In this document: one piece after another, positions 47,301 to 61,113 of the stretch | Position numbering within the stretch: the first letter of the stretch is position 1 | Layout: every line of letters starts with the position of its first letter | Assembly: GCA_002633005.1 (NCBI GenBank) | Contig: NMRA01000032.1 | Location: 959,692-1,023,691, forward strand | Source of the DNA: Phoronis australis | Taxonomy: Eukaryota; Phoronida; Phoronidae | Reading direction: 5' to 3' | DNA: 64,000 nucleotides | Notes under the pieces: model-generated | What the model was told of the DNA's origin: nothing | Databases searched by the model: none | The model's input: the letters and a program-made list of their open reading frames with translations, nothing else | Position numbers and translations under genes: made by a program

Positions 47301-50300
47301 CTTGTACGTTTGAAGCAAAGCTTTTGGTGTGAGCCTTGTGTTCATTTTTTTGTGCAACTCTTTTATGGATTATGGTGAACACATCAACAAGTGTGTTCGT
47401 ACATTCTGGCAAATTTTAAGATCATTGTCCTTATCCTTTATCCAGGATGAGGTTTTTACCTTATCCCTATTTGCATACAGATGTCAATGAGTGGGCAGAA
47501 TACAATTTGACCCTATTCTAAATTTTGTAAGTATGGACCCTTGTAAAGTTTTAAAAAGTTATGGAGTAGACCATACCTTAAAGGTATTTGGCAAAAATTG
47601 ACATTTAGCATAAATGTCTGCGAGTTCATCACAATGTGCACATGAAATGTGAGGGTCTAGGATCAGGCGCATATCAGATTATGCTGAGATAAGATGTATG
47701 TCAATTGCCTTGTAGTGTTTGATAAAGTTGAAAGCCTGTCCAAATGTTACATGTGAAGTGTTGTTGTGGTTTAGCTAGTTATTCATTGGTAACACTGTTG
47801 ATTTTCAGATTAGTGTTGCCAAGATCCTTTAGTGTAATAATCACCAAGATTTGATGTGTAGGGGGACTTAGCAATTCTGTGTATAATCTGAAAATCATTC
47901 TTTACAACGATTTCAGCAGATAAAATGTTTAAAACCGTTTTAGTGAGTACATTTGCTCTATTTGGTTATCGATAGACTTAATTAATTTTTTTAAAAATTG
48001 AAATTCACGTTTTCCTCTTGTTGGTATGATGTTATGAATAAACCAGACTAATGGACAAAAGGAATGGTCTGGTATGTGGTGCCACCTATTGGTGAAGTAC
48101 TGTTGAGGAACTCATAGCATGAATAACAACTTGCAGTCTTAGAAAAACATTTTCATAGACTAATAGCTCTTGTTTCAATTCTCTTTTAGCACACTGCACT
48201 GAAACTGATGAGAAAGACTGATAAGGTCATGAGTAAGACAATTTATGCTTTTCATTGGTCTCCATATTAAATGGTAACAGTGGCGGATTTAGGGGGTGGG
48301 GGGGGCCCAAGGGGGCCATGGCCCCCCCTAAAATTCTACCAGATACCATTTGGGAGTTCGAGTGCGAATTGCTGACTAGCACATGCGCGCAACCAGGGGG
48401 GGCTCGGGGGTCGAATAAACAATGCATAGGCCTGAACAAACCCCGTATACCGTTTTTTTTTAGTCAACAGGTCCAAAAATTTGAGACTGCTGCATCCCCA
48501 CGCTTTAGGCTGGGTGAGCACGTTTGCCGAAATTTTGGTTATTCCTGTGCCCTGGCCCCCCCTAACTCAAAATCCTGGATGCGCCCCTGGGTAAAATAAA
48601 ATGATCTAAAAACAAGCTGGTTTTCTCTAAGTTTTTAACTTACATTATTAAAAGGCAAATTATAATGAAAAGGCTGTAAGGTCTCTTTATCAAGGGTGTT
48701 GTTTACATTGAGTCTTTGGATTTTTGAAACTTTGAATAGTAAATGTGTAACTGACTACAGCTGACTGCCAGTAGGGATCACATATATGACTGGCCGAGAA
48801 TCAAATGCCAGGCCTATGGTCATGTGTGCAAAGTGTGCAACAAATATTCATGCAGCTGGCAGTTTGCATGTTCATCTTTGTTCCAGATTTATGAAGAATC
48901 AGTTGCACAGGGTATTTGATATATACCAACTCCTTCATAGTATGACTCTGGAATTTTAGAGATTCCATAATGATAATACCCGGCAATGAAAATAATGAAT
49001 AATCATTAGCATATGTTACAAAGTAATATTAAAGTGCACATTTTTGCATACTTGTAAAATTGAAAATATATTAATGTTTAACAATACTTTCATCCATGAG
49101 TGACCTTCGTTAATTACAGTGTTATGAAAATGCAAACGATTGATTTTTTATTCACCTCTCTTGAAACACTAAGGTAATGTTTGTTTACTCAGGTATGTTA
49201 TCAAGTGATAACACAATACATGCAGTAATTCAGTGGTTCATATTTGCCCAAGCTGTACATAAAGACCTACTGAATACCTAGCTGTTAGTCTACCAGTAAT
49301 GAAAATAAATCCTTTGCTGTGTTATTGGCCCAATGTTTGACAAGCGCTTATCATAGGTAGCCATAGCTGCTCACAAGAGCTTCAATGTTGGCCTCGCTTA
49401 TAAAATTTACAAGATGTCATCCCAGTTTAAAAGAAGGGTCAAGTTTGAAGTGGTTCTTTTTGATATTTCCGTTTGTTTAGTGGTATTTTAAGAAGTGTAT
49501 TTTTCCTAGCATTTGTTAATGTTGACATGTTTATTTTTGCGGAGATGTCTGAATGGCTTTGGCTGTCAACATTGTTGTCAATGCTTATAAAAGGGTAGTT
49601 CAATCATAAAAGCCGATTTTCATGTATTGATTAAGCAGTCCTTAATTGTGTTACCTGAATTTTGTACCACAGCTTCAATAGGGTTGTTAGATTTCTTTTC
49701 TGACAAGTTGAGCGTTGTTCATTTAATGCACCATTTGCGGTTAAGAATCTCTAGATGATAGTTAAAGGTGACAAGTATAGAATTATAGTTGATTGATAGT
49801 TTGATATTCCATTACTTGGCTGATCTGCCGAGTACTTCTAGTCAGTGTCCCTGTGCTTCTGAGGGGATATCAAATGACTACAATTATCATAACTTTACAG
49901 GTATTTCATTATGCGAAAAAGTCCATTATCCACAGTCTACAAATTGCTATTTGAACTTGCAGACTGTTTGCTAAGCTTGGCTGTCTCAAACACAAAGTGG
50001 ATTGAGGTACTGAGGAAATCTCATCTAATGTAAATGCTGCTATGTTGGAAAAGGTGTTACTGAGTTGTAGGTATTGGGTACTTCTTATTGGTACATAGTA
50101 AGGTGGACACAAGGTATCTGAATACCTTAGATATTGCAAGTGATAGGTGATAATAGCTTGCAGTTGGGGGAATTGTGGTAAACCTTGTTTGTATGCCATT
50201 CAAAGCCTGACTGGATTTGTGTATTGGAGTCAATGGACAGTGAAATGAACAATCTAAGCTGTATATTTCTTTGATATTGTCATTGTTGTGCTAAGTACTG

Positions 50301-53015
50301 TTATGTAGTGTTGAGGCTGTAGGGGGTTGTAGGTTTGTGTTCGTGTTACAGGTAGTGTAAATGTTCATCTTTGGGTGCTATCAGGCGCTTTACCTGTTAG
50401 ATAGGTGTAGTTTGCATAGGACACTCTAGTAAGTTTTTGGCAGAAATGATTTATCAGTTTAACACCAGGGTTAGTTGGATGTTGGCATTGTAAGCTTACG
50501 GTGATTTGAGCATTTCTGGACAGGCGTGAGTTGCATATAGTGTGAGTCTTGTTGGTTGTACAGCTTCTGAGTTGATTAGCTAGTCTGCAGTAATCTCTTG
50601 CATTATACGCGTTATGTCATTTTAGAATCACACACGTAACATTTACACACATTGCAATGTTTTGAAGACTCAGTTAATGCGAAGAGTTTAGCTCCTAATC
50701 TTTCTAATATTGCAATGTATGTCACCTATGTGATTGAACGTTTTACTCGAATGGATCTATATTTTGAAGTAATTATTTTAGTTTAAATTTGCCGTATTTA
50801 TACTGACTTTGGTTTCATGACCTTCAATGCAATGTTTTGTGACAAAAAGTGCCTGGTAATCAAAGCTGTGTCATAAGAAGACACCCGTTATCTGACCAAT
50901 AAACAGATTATGACTGCATCGTTTGATAAGACATTTGAAGAGCCTTCCTAACTTAACACTGAGCATACGAGGTATAGTATGTAGCTCACTTGTGTGCACA
51001 GGTGTTTGTGAATTTTGTTGTAGCCGCTTCATAGTTGTAGAATGTGATATTGCAAGCAGTATAGGTATACTTACTTGTAGAAATCGATATTTCTGCTAGA
51101 AATACGGTAGCTCAGCTGTCATGGGCTTTGTGAGTAATTCCCTCATCTTTGCAGGAGGTGTGAAGTAGGTTAAAGGTTATGTTAAGGTTATGACAGGCAT
51201 TGGTAGATAGTCACGGCTTGGGGTGTCAGGCAGAATTTTTCTTTATGCTCATCATAGCCATTCCAACATAGTCTATACTTTGTTTTTGCCAACTTTTACA
51301 CCCAGCATTACATTTAGATGGAAAGACTTAAGATTCAGTCACGGGGGGTGGGCATTGAACCAAGGATGGATACAGTAATCACCAGGATAGTTGTCAGTGC
51401 AATCTCAAAAACAGGAAAAAATGTTAGGGGACCGGCTAAGCATTGTACAATTTGGGCAAAGTTGCCAGATATAAGATTGGGAGGGATGCTTTGAGACTGT
51501 TAGAATTTGGTATGACAGGATTTTAACTTGTAGATGGATGTACGGTTGGCCAAAACATGGGTACTTTGAGAAATGGAGAAGCCTTGATATTGGATTTTAA
51601 ACAAAACGCGACCACCAGAAAGTGGAAACGACTTCAAAATTTGGCTGTGGTCACGTAGCCAAACATGGCATTAACCCTGATGACTGTGGTAATGGTGAAC
51701 TGGCAGAACTGCATATTCTATTGTTAACTATAAATTAGTTTGCTGAATGGATCCTGAGATACCTGGATTAAAAATAAAATTCTATTACTGATGTATTGAT
51801 TTGCTGAATGTTTTATATGAAGTACAATGCCTCAATGGATTTTTCTTTAGAATAGTTGAGATTAGTCGTGGTCCATTCAGCCTGCATTACTTATTGAATG
51901 TCAACATGATTATATTGATGGGTTGCAGGTTATTTATGTTATGAGACGAAAACGTGTTGCTGTAGGTAAATGAAATATTAATTTATTTAAGTTTGCGTGT
52001 TTCGCCTTTTGTTTCTATTGCCAGTCCCGCTTATATGAAGCTCTACAACACCAAATGCCACTTTTAGCAAGAAGCACTTTATTTAGTATGTCTATGCACA
52101 TTTTATTGATGATATATATTTATTGTAACTGACTAGATGTGAAGCATTTTTGTGTTCTTAGAATTATGATGTAATTCCAGGCACTGAAAAATTTTTGATT
52201 TTCCTGAAACTGACTTGTCATGCCTATTTTTGATATTAGTGAGTTATTTGTAAATGGCAAAATTTGAGATTATATAGTACCTAATGTAATTTGATCATGG
52301 ATATGTTTTCCTTGTTAAAACCTTTTAATTACAAACTGCGAAATATCTCCTTTCAGTGTTCCAAATTGAAGAGATATTCATGAATTAAGGACATTTGACA
52401 CATTCCATAATATCTACCATTTCAGATCGCGAGAGTCGCGTTTTGTATGATCAAGTGAGACAGCAGTAAACTTTGCAAAAATGCCCACTTAAAACAGTAA
52501 AACAGTGATTTAAACACTGTACGCATCACCATGTGAAACACAGTAACAGTGAACGTCAATTAATCTAGTCATTTAGCAGCGACTGAGCAAAGCAATTCAA
52601 GTGGGTCTATTTTCAACATTCATGATTATAGACGTTGATTCACCGTTCATTCACCTTGGTGTGGGATAAATGTTTACATCAACAGCTATTGTCTATGAAT
52701 AGTGAACGCTTGCTATAGCATGCCATACAAGCTATGCCTGACATATTGCCCATTGGTGGAACACTGCAAAACATTACAATGACATTCTGTTTTACACGCG
52801 AACCCTTCAATTTCGATGATAACCCAGCACACCTGGATAATGTTAGTAGACAGGAATTATTCAGGAGCGTCATGTCATATTAATAAGTGATTTATTACTC
52901 GACTGACAATGGTGTGAATGGATTGGATTGGATTGTGGATTTTTTGTACGCCATGTGAAGACAGAGGCGTTAAAGATGAAGATGGTTGATTAAGCTTAAC
53001 AAAGAAGACCCCAGA
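44346..53015. other. Non-coding interval, probably intronic
   Basis: I found no exon here with both good splice sites and protein-like sequence. It contains family A and C repeat fragments (about 46480-46560, 46867-47170) and the 312-bp transposon at 48278-48589. The 49.6-52.5 kb part is unremarkable AT-rich DNA in which I see nothing specific. Confidence 0.6.
48278..48589. mobile_element. 312-bp non-autonomous DNA transposon with 5-bp target duplication
   Basis: Terminal inverted repeats CAGTGGCGGATTTAGG and CAGGGGCGCATCCAGG (right end read on the minus strand), with poly-G/poly-C tracts just inside. It is flanked on both sides by an exact GGTAA (48273-48277 and 48590-48594). The CAG-start and short target site resemble the hAT superfamily, some groups of which use 5 bp instead of 8; that is inference. 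The two open frames across it (about 60 and 114 codons) are translations of the repeat, not genes. Confidence 0.82.
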
Positions 53016-53079
53016 ATGCCAGACATTGTCTGCTATCATGGACGATACTATTCTGTATTAGACCGGGACTACTTACCAG
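53016..53079 (+). CDS. Candidate alternative first coding exon
   Basis: ATG at 53016 (AGA at -3 to -1) with an in-frame TGA 42 nt upstream. It opens 21 codons plus one base (MPDIVCYHGRYYSVLDRDYL, then P) and ends at a consensus donor (CCAG then gtaaga, 53080) in phase 1. Sequence between the stop and ATG is free of other ATGs in that frame. Same out-phase as the 43709 exon, so it could be an alternative N-terminus of the same gene. Protein family not recognised. Confidence 0.4.
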
Positions 53080-53140
53080 GTAAGAAAAATTTTGAGTAGG
53101 TGATAGTGTGGCATAGCTTAGGCTTGGTTGCTTTTTTGCA

Positions 53141-53227
53141 GTTCAATAATTGATATTTTACGATTAAAGATTTCTTAAAAAATTCAAATTGACATTTTAT
53201 GATTAAAGATTTCTTAAAAAGTTCAAT
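53141..53227. repeat. 39-bp tandem duplication
   Basis: Two adjacent units built on ATTTTA[CT]GATTAAAGATTT followed by CTTAAAAAATTCAA differ at only a few bases. The duplication is 60 bp downstream of the donor at 53080. Confidence 0.85.
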
Positions 53228-53873
53228 CAGTGGAAATATGCCGAGTTGCATGAAACAAGCAAAACGTGGAGAATGCTTTAGAACAGCTTAGTTTGGAAAT
53301 TGTTGAAGCTACTAAAGACCTAGTCGTGTGTGATTCCAACAGTTATAAGGGTGTTAAAGTTTGTTATAAGAAGCCATCAGTATGTACTGTGTAATCCTAA
53401 TGAAATCAGTGAGTGAAAAAGTCTTCAAATTAAAAATCTGCTCTCTTGGGGAAATCCAACATAGGTGTGCGTTAGTGCATTTCAGGTGAAGAGTGAACGC
53501 TAATTAAGTTAGGAAATTGCATTTGTTCCCATGCGAAACCAGGTTGCAAGCTGGTGGCATAGAGATCAGTAGATTAGCGTCTCCATTGTTCCCGATAATG
53601 ACAAGCATTTATCGTTAACTGTGTGATGTACGCCCAAGGTACCGTAGGAAAACTTGCCGGTTTAATACTAGATGAGAATTTAAGTTTTCGATGGCTTTAG
53701 TAGCAATCAATAAATGTTTCAATTAGGAATACTATTTATTTGCTTGCCACTTTTGTTGTCAAATTTCATACTAATTATGTAGACATTTGTTGTTTTTGGT
53801 GTAGTTTCGAATTGTTTGAATTTCTAAATCTTTTAAATTACACTTACTAAAAATTTCAATGCATTATTCTTAC

Positions 53874-53962
53874 CTGAGGATCGCTGAAAACTTCACTAAG
53901 GTGCTTAATGAGCCTCGGGTTTTTCAGTAAGTGTTTGCATAACCTTTCAATATATTCATCAG
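53874..53962 (-). CDS. Candidate isolated internal exon, unknown protein
   Basis: Minus strand: pyrimidine-rich acceptor (ttttttcttacacaag), 89 nt, donor gtaagaat. With one base from a previous exon it reads DEYIERLCKHLLKNPRLIKH then LSEVFSDPQ, ending in phase 0. The peptide looks like an amphipathic helical repeat (armadillo-like flavour), better than neighbouring open frames. No partner exons were identified on this strand, so it may be a lone exon of an antisense gene or a chance frame. Confidence 0.35.
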
Positions 53963-55545
53963 CTTGTGTAAGAAAAAATGTTAATGAAATGGTGGTTGCT
54001 TTTGAAGTCGGAGTCAAAAGGTAATTCAGGTAATTCAAAGAGGGGCAACTTTGCAATGGCGCCCGCCTTATTTTTCTCCTTTATCATTGAGCTCCAGGAT
54101 TTATACACGAGAAATTATAAAATACTGCAACTCATTTGCAAATGATTTATTCCTGTGTTATCATGGCATGCTGACATTTCGCTCTTGTGCAAATTGTGTT
54201 TGGGTTTAAAGTTTTGAATCGGCTGAACACAATGAGAAGATTTGTGCCCCCTGTGGCCATAGAAATGTCATGAGAGCCTTGGTTATGGCTGTTCTGGTCT
54301 GTGTGCAAATAGATTTTCATGATTTGTGATCTTTTTTACTCTTTTCAATTCCTCAGTGTGCTTAGACTTTCCCAGGGAATTTTGTTTAAGCTTATTTTGA
54401 AACTAATTTATTGCTTTGTCGATATCAGTGACCAAATGCTTTCATCTCTTGAATTTGGGGCAACTTAAATAAGGTTTTTAGGTATTGCCACTTTAAATTG
54501 TGCTGCTGTTGAAATTATATCAAGATAACCTTACCCCTCACCTCCTCACCCGCGAGTCTCATTCAATGAATACCTGGCAATCTCCAGTTTCTAGTGTTAC
54601 CGTCTGAGCAAAAAATGCAGGGTGCTTTACTTACCTGAAAGTGTATAGCAGTTATTCTGTTGTACCTTTATTATAAACTCCTCTATGACTATTGATGTTT
54701 TCTAATAATATGTGTAAAATCTGAGTTCTTATTTCAATGAAAATAAATAGGGACTTCAGTCCTTAACTAGAGGCATTGCATGAAGATTCCATCTATTACT
54801 GGGTATTGTTTGACTTCCGAACGCGTACCGAGGCCTTTACCCAAACTGACCATTTGGTGAGAGCCATCCTCTGACTTTTCAAAAATATTGTTCTTTAACA
54901 TCCATTCTCAACGTAATCTCCTGCCCTTGATGTTTGAATTAACCAATTAAGTGCCCTGGGCACTTTCCCTGATAAGTCCTGTACTTGCCAAGTATTTTAT
55001 AGCATCAAAAGAAACGTGTTAATATACTGATATGTTTTGGTCATTCACTTACAACAAAATTATTCATGAGGCCTAAGGCGATTAGGTAACCAACTTTCTT
55101 TGTAAGAGGATTAAGGTACTGAGTTAAACTAATAATGTCAAATAAACATATCACCCTTTATGAGGATTTCATGAGCAACATTAACACAAATCCTTAATCA
55201 TTTTGCTTGTCGTTTATTACGGAAATCACGGAGCTATGATGGTAAATTTTCTTCCTAAACCTCAATCAGAGACACGAAGAATAATTTTCCTAAGCTAAGG
55301 CGATCGAAGCAATGGATTAATGCGTTAAACTGTGTTTGCCTGTCGTGACGCAGTTTGTTGACACAGGTAGTGCGATGTACCAATGTTGTCGTATAACTGG
55401 ACGGATTGCATTTAAACATTTTAGTAGTTGTATTTGTCAGACTGTCTGTGAAAGCTGATAAGTTGAGAATGATTTTAGTGCAGATTGTGTTTTGATAACT
55501 TGTAATGAAATGGGTGACGCGAACATTCATGGTGTACATACAAAC

Positions 55546-55576
55546 ATGTATCAAGGACGGTTGCGCACCTTAAGAG
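55546..55576 (+). CDS. Candidate short alternative first exon
   Basis: A CpG-enriched stretch (about 55200-55576) ends at a strong donor (AGAG then gtaagg). An ATG at 55546 gives MYQGRLRTLR plus one base, again phase 1. Very short, so the start codon is uncertain; it may instead be non-coding. Confidence 0.25.
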
Positions 55577-56676
55577 GTAAGGCTACTAATTAATTGTTGA
55601 TTGGTAGGAAAGATTTTGTTTCTAACTTTTGGAATTGGAAGCAAAACCGAGAGGTTGAAAGCATTTCACAAGCTTATGAAATTCTGTTTAAAACAATTAT
55701 TTTCTTCTCATTTTGAAACCTACTTTTGACCCTCAGCTTTGAACCCTGGATGCAGACATAGCACCTAGGACAGAGGCTATGGTAATCTCTATCCGATAGG
55801 GTATCACATTAATTTTACTGAGCAATCTCCCAAAATTGTTTAAGCTGCATTTTGTCTAAAAACGAAATTGGGCCTTGTGCTCTTGTGAAATTAACCTTGC
55901 GCATTTCCTTACCATGATAGGATCATATTTCCATTACCAGCAAAAACTTTGAAATCATTAGCACCTCAAGAAACGGCTCAAGAGTTTGTATTGTGGTAGG
56001 CCAACCCTGAAATTGTGAATTTGAAAATGGCTTGAGTTGGTGGGGAGATAGAATCGCGGTAAAAACTATTATGAGACCAACTTTATAAAATTAAAAGGCC
56101 TAATTAAATGTTCATTTTTGGACACTTTAACTGAGCGAAATGTAGCTTTGAACAAAATATTTTGTGTTTGGTGTCAATTCACATAAAGAGGGCTGACAAG
56201 CTCATATTTACGTTTCTTATCGAAAACTTGTTACAGAATTCTAAGAAATTTCCCAACTTGCACTTGAGTCATACTTTCCGTCATCTACACAATGCTCATC
56301 AACAGCATTTGAACGCCAATTTCAGTACATCTTGCCTGTAAGACAATCCTTCCGTGACTCCAAATTGTTTCTGGTCTGAAGACTCGTGCACCATAGCTAG
56401 CTAGCACAAGAGTGTTCCTATAGTTTTAGTTCAGAATCTCTGTAGGTGCAGTGTAGGAGCCTGTTTGACTATAGGTCTTACAACCTTTTGATGTTAAGTC
56501 AGTTTTACATATGTAACAACTAATCAGATATGAGATTAAAAACTTGTTTAAAATGAGATGTCAAAGTCAGGATAACCTCCACACATATTATGTAGTAGAA
56601 CACTTGCTAGTGTTTAGGTTATAGAGCAAGTTTTAGACATTTTAGAGAAACACAAGTCCTGCGATGTTTCAGAAGT

Positions 56677-56683
56677 GATGATG

Positions 56684-56714
<31 letters not shown>
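56677..56714. repeat. (GAT)n microsatellite
   Basis: About twelve GAT units with one GGT interruption. Non-coding context. Confidence 0.92.
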
Positions 56715-57059
56715 CCTGGGAAAATTTAAATAATAGTTGAGTGGATTCTTTGTATTTCAAGTAAAATTGAGTATTGGGAATTTTTTATTACTGGGTTATT
56801 GGAATTATTGCTAATGGTCTACTGCATGTCTTGGAAAGGAAAATTTTCTATTGCTTCATACGTTCACTTCAGCAATTGATCTTGGAGAAACATAAATGGC
56901 CCACTTGGGGTTGAATTTGATACCTGCTTATTTGCATGTGTTATTGAGTTTAAATTGATTATTAATAGAATATATCATGTTACATGCCACCCGTTTGTGT
57001 TTGATACATCCCCTCACTTTAGTTTACCTTGTCCAAAAACTTAAGGGGCTTTGCTGCTA

Positions 57060-57690
57060 CAATAGGGTCGTCCCGGATTACAGAGCGACACTCAAATCTC
57101 GCTGTATTTGTCCGCAATGTTGTAAACATTCACCAGGTACATTTGCTGCCTCATATTCAAGCCACTGGAGTACCACACGTTATTGTTGTTGTCTGATTCT
57201 TTAAATTTTTTCTCGGTTTCATTGCTCTATTCGCCCTTCCAACGTCAACAAAGTATTACTGCTGTGCTGAGGAATACAACTTCCGTCATGAGAAAGTTTG
57301 ATAAATGGGACAAATACCCGTGGATGTGTGTTCTGAAATTCTTTGCCTTCCTGACATCAATGAGAGACACGAAAAGATGCCTGATTTTCAAAACGAGGTC
57401 ACGCGCTCGCTTTCTTATCTCCGGGACAAAGGAGAGTTCTGTTTCTGTGTAATACGGGACGGCCCTATTTGCAGACCGTTTGTGATAATAACCTTCGCAG
57501 AATTGCCTGCCTGCATAATGATTGCAATTTCTAAATGTCATTTTAGAATAAAAATAAATGATATTTGTAATGATAACCTTTATAATACACAACACTTTTG
57601 TGGGAATCTAAATGCTTTATTTGCAGATATGTCAGTTATAACAGAGTTGCCAGGGTATTCGATGAATTGTGGAAATTCGGTTTATTAATA
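57060..57690. other. CpG-richer segment with open frames in several phases
   Basis: Three frames (two plus, one minus) stay open for 89-127 codons over about 57183-57688. The longest plus frame starts MGQIPVDVCSEILCLPDINE at 57305. Composition differs from flanking DNA (CACGCGCTCG, TCCCGGATTACAGAG). No family is recognised, no frame is clearly superior and splice sites are weak. It could be a further promoter/first exon or an old insertion. Confidence 0.25.
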
Positions 57691-57699
57691 CTGTTTGTA

Positions 57700-60600
57700 A
57701 TTTGAAAAAAAGACAATTTCCAGCTTGGCATGCTCATATCAGGGCCAAGATCAGAATTTAATGTTGACATATGAAGTGTCTAGGATATTATTTAAGGCTG
57801 TTACAAGTGAGCTGAGTTTGATAATTAAGCACATGCAATTTCATAATGAGTGGAAACGTATGTGTGGATTCATCATTTCTTTGGCTTTCACTACCTTAAA
57901 GTTCACTGTACGAATTTGTTCACTCATATCGAGAACTGTCTTGCACGCTTTTCAAAATCAATAGACAATTCATTATTGATTTTGAAACTGAACTCTGCAT
58001 ACAAACACAACCTCATTCCGTTTGACTGACATTTGTTATTCAATATGTGTTTGAGATCATTGTTTACAATCAAGTGAATTGTTTACCATTGAGATCCCAT
58101 GGCTTTAAGCCATTTAAATGTTGTGTTTTTCAAATATCAAATTTTATTTGTATTGCTGTAATTGAGTAAGACTATGTGAAGTTGAGCATACGTGAGACAA
58201 TTTTACGAAGTTCAGTGTGACATGTAGTTTTATGGGCTGTTCCATATTCTTTAGGTAGCGCGTATGAGAATAGGGCCATCTTTTTATCATCTGGATAGAT
58301 TGATGTCAGAAAGCTGGTCCCTAGAATAGGGGTCCGCTCTCGGGATGAGGGTGTCCCTTGTGACATGAGTATATCCGTATCTACAGACAGGACCATTGCA
58401 ATAACGGCCCATTGTGTCTTGACTGATATGCATTGCATTCAGAGTCTAACCCAAAGACAATTATGCAGAGCAGCTGATCAAGACTAATGGCTAAAACAAC
58501 GTTAGTGATATGGTGAATAGCATGTTGTGAAAATACAAATACAAACTGTGGATTATGTTTTGAGTTCAATTGCAGATACAGTTTGACATTTGGACCAATC
58601 ACTGATCATGTAACCTACTGAGGAGATAAATTTACTCACGATATAATGCCACCTCCCAAAAATCAAATCCAAAAGGACAGAAAATTCTAAAGTGACCATA
58701 TGTCCTTAAACTTGACTCATAGATGTGGAGATCTGAGGGCCAATTGACCCCTGGCCACGTGACTAATTGAGAACAGGATTATAATTCCATGAATATGGCT
58801 AGACATGAATTTTTTTTCCTGGCTGTCTAGGGTTCATGATGTCCATGATTTTGAAACACCATTGAAAAGCATTATTATATCGGAACCTAGGAAATTGCCC
58901 AAAAATGTTCACGAACATTTAAATGAAATGAAATTTGGTCATGCTATTAATACTGTTGTTTTGCTACGAATGAACCTCTCTTTTTTGCTTTTTGCTAAAT
59001 TTTACTAGAAACTAAAGATCTCATGACCTTGTTAATGATAAATTAGTATGAAGTTACAGCAATCATCAAATTCTGCAAGCTTTCTACTTTTCGAAAAGAT
59101 ATAATTTTTCTAAATTAAAATCTATAGTTTTCTAGATATTTGGCTTAACTCCTACATTAACCTTAACCTGAAATTATGGGAATGGTTTCCGAAGGAAACT
59201 TTCCAAAGTTTTACATTTTCTGACGAATTTTAATGCCTCAAGTAGAAAGAGACTGTCGGGATCAAAGGAGATTGCGCCATAATAAGTAACATGCCTTGTG
59301 CAAACACATGGTCACTTAGAATTGACTTTAGTATCATTTTTTTTTTAAAGTAGCATTTTGCATTTATTTAACGACCAGTGTTGAATTGCTAATCGAAGTG
59401 CTTTGTGGAATGAGTCGACAACTCAAGTGACAGGCGACGCCTACACGCGCTCCTTTTGAATACACAATTTTAGGATTTTGGCCAACTCCTGCAAACTCTG
59501 AGGGTTTCTTCAATCGCTGATGGAACATTATCACGGCATGGTATAGTAAAAGCCCAATTTTATGAGCCTGTCAGTCATGGTTTTTCTATTTCTGCGCAAG
59601 AGCGGAGTCGAGCCCAGGATGTGAGAATTGCCGCATTTTATGCTTATGTAAACGCCTTTTGAAATTTGCATGTCATCCTCCCAAAAGTCGTGACATTTTT
59701 TTTGAATTAATAAAGGACTCACTTGTGAAATCATAAATGATAAAGATATGCTTACAAAGCTTCGTCTATGCACTCTGATTTTTTAAAGTGTGTTGACAGG
59801 TATTCTGAACTGACTTCTCTGACTCAGGACATGATGAAAAATCGAGTGTGTAGACAGGAGTTTAGCCTTTCTGGTATCCAGTTTCATCAGTTTTATTTGT
59901 TGGTATTTCTTACAATAACCTATACATTCATACTCCTTCACAGCTCCCTATTAAGAGGTGTCACATAGTTAAGATTATTTATTTATTACATAATTATGAC
60001 CCCCACCTTTATTTCTACACCTCTGTGCTATACTGTCCTCATTGTTATTCCTCACGTAATCAGATTAACTCACAATGCTCACCATAGGTGGTGATACTTG
60101 CCTTCTCTGATTGAATCAACACTGGGGTGTCTGCATTCCAGAATTTTATTCAGGCAAATGTCCTGAGGAGAAGGCTTGTCTCACACAGGTGCTCTAATAT
60201 TTCACTCATTTGTTTATATCTCCAAAGTCAAATCTAGATATTAATTCTAATGCAATTAACTGGCAAGTTCAAAAGTCATCTATTATCAGTGTGAAAATTC
60301 CTGTAGTAGTAAGTTTTCTGGTGGGCTTATCTATCCCAATGGACTATCTGGAAGCCGTGTTAAATTTTAGAATGGACTGGCACATCAATAGGTTCCTAAA
60401 CATTGAAATTTAACCACAGCAGTCAGTTGAGACTTGTGGAGGGAAAGGCAATCAGCACTGCAAATACCATGTGTGGAATAAGTTGACCTGAACTGGTCAA
60501 ACTTTCTCATTTGTTGGTCATGGAGGGCTCAGGCATTCAGGGAACGACAGAGACAAGACACAATATTTACCTGAGAGCCAGAAGTAAGTATTAAGAAATT

Positions 60601-61112
60601 TACCAAGACAGGTGCTTGGCTGCACAATTCAAATTGACTTTTGAACAGTTGGTTGTATTGTGCAGAGGCTGTATGTACACATTTGATGTTGGTTCAGCAA
60701 ACTGGCCTCAGTGTTACCTTAGACCTTAAAGTGTGTAAAGGAGGGTGATATGTAAACCAAAGTTATTTCACTTTGAGCTGTGATTAATTGTTTTTTGATT
60801 TTGTTCCTGATTAAGAAAGTCTGGCCGCTTTCACATGGCGGGCGGTTGATAACCTTGTTATCTTGGAATTGACGGGAAAATCCCCGGTGTTAATTTGTGC
60901 TTGTTCCTTATGTAACGCAAAAATGTTTGTTGTGAGCGCAAAACTTAGGTTGTTTGTCTGCACAAAAGTTTTTGGGGACTGAAACCAAGGTTGAGACCTT
61001 TTGAGTTTGAGTTTTATGATTTGGATCCCATTGCCAGTTGTTATACAAATTCTGAAATCCGACAATCTCTGACCACAGTTTGGTTACTTTGTCCTAGTTA
61101 AAATCAATTCTT
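57700..61112. other. Non-coding interval
   Basis: AT-rich DNA with a family A fragment at about 58990-59160 (TCTACTTTTCGAAAAGATAT, AAATCTATAGTTTTCTAGAT). Short open frames on both strands lack splice context or recognisable sequence. Nothing else specific seen. Confidence 0.5.
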
Positions 61113-61113
61113 T

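Noticed and set aside
48255-48599. A 114-codon plus-strand open frame
   Set aside because: It is the translation of the 312-bp transposon and its G/C runs; no start context or homology, and the frame ends just outside the element.
58172-58438. An 88-codon minus-strand frame of protein-like composition
   Set aside because: No splice sites matching the frame borders and no recognisable family; left out for lack of support.
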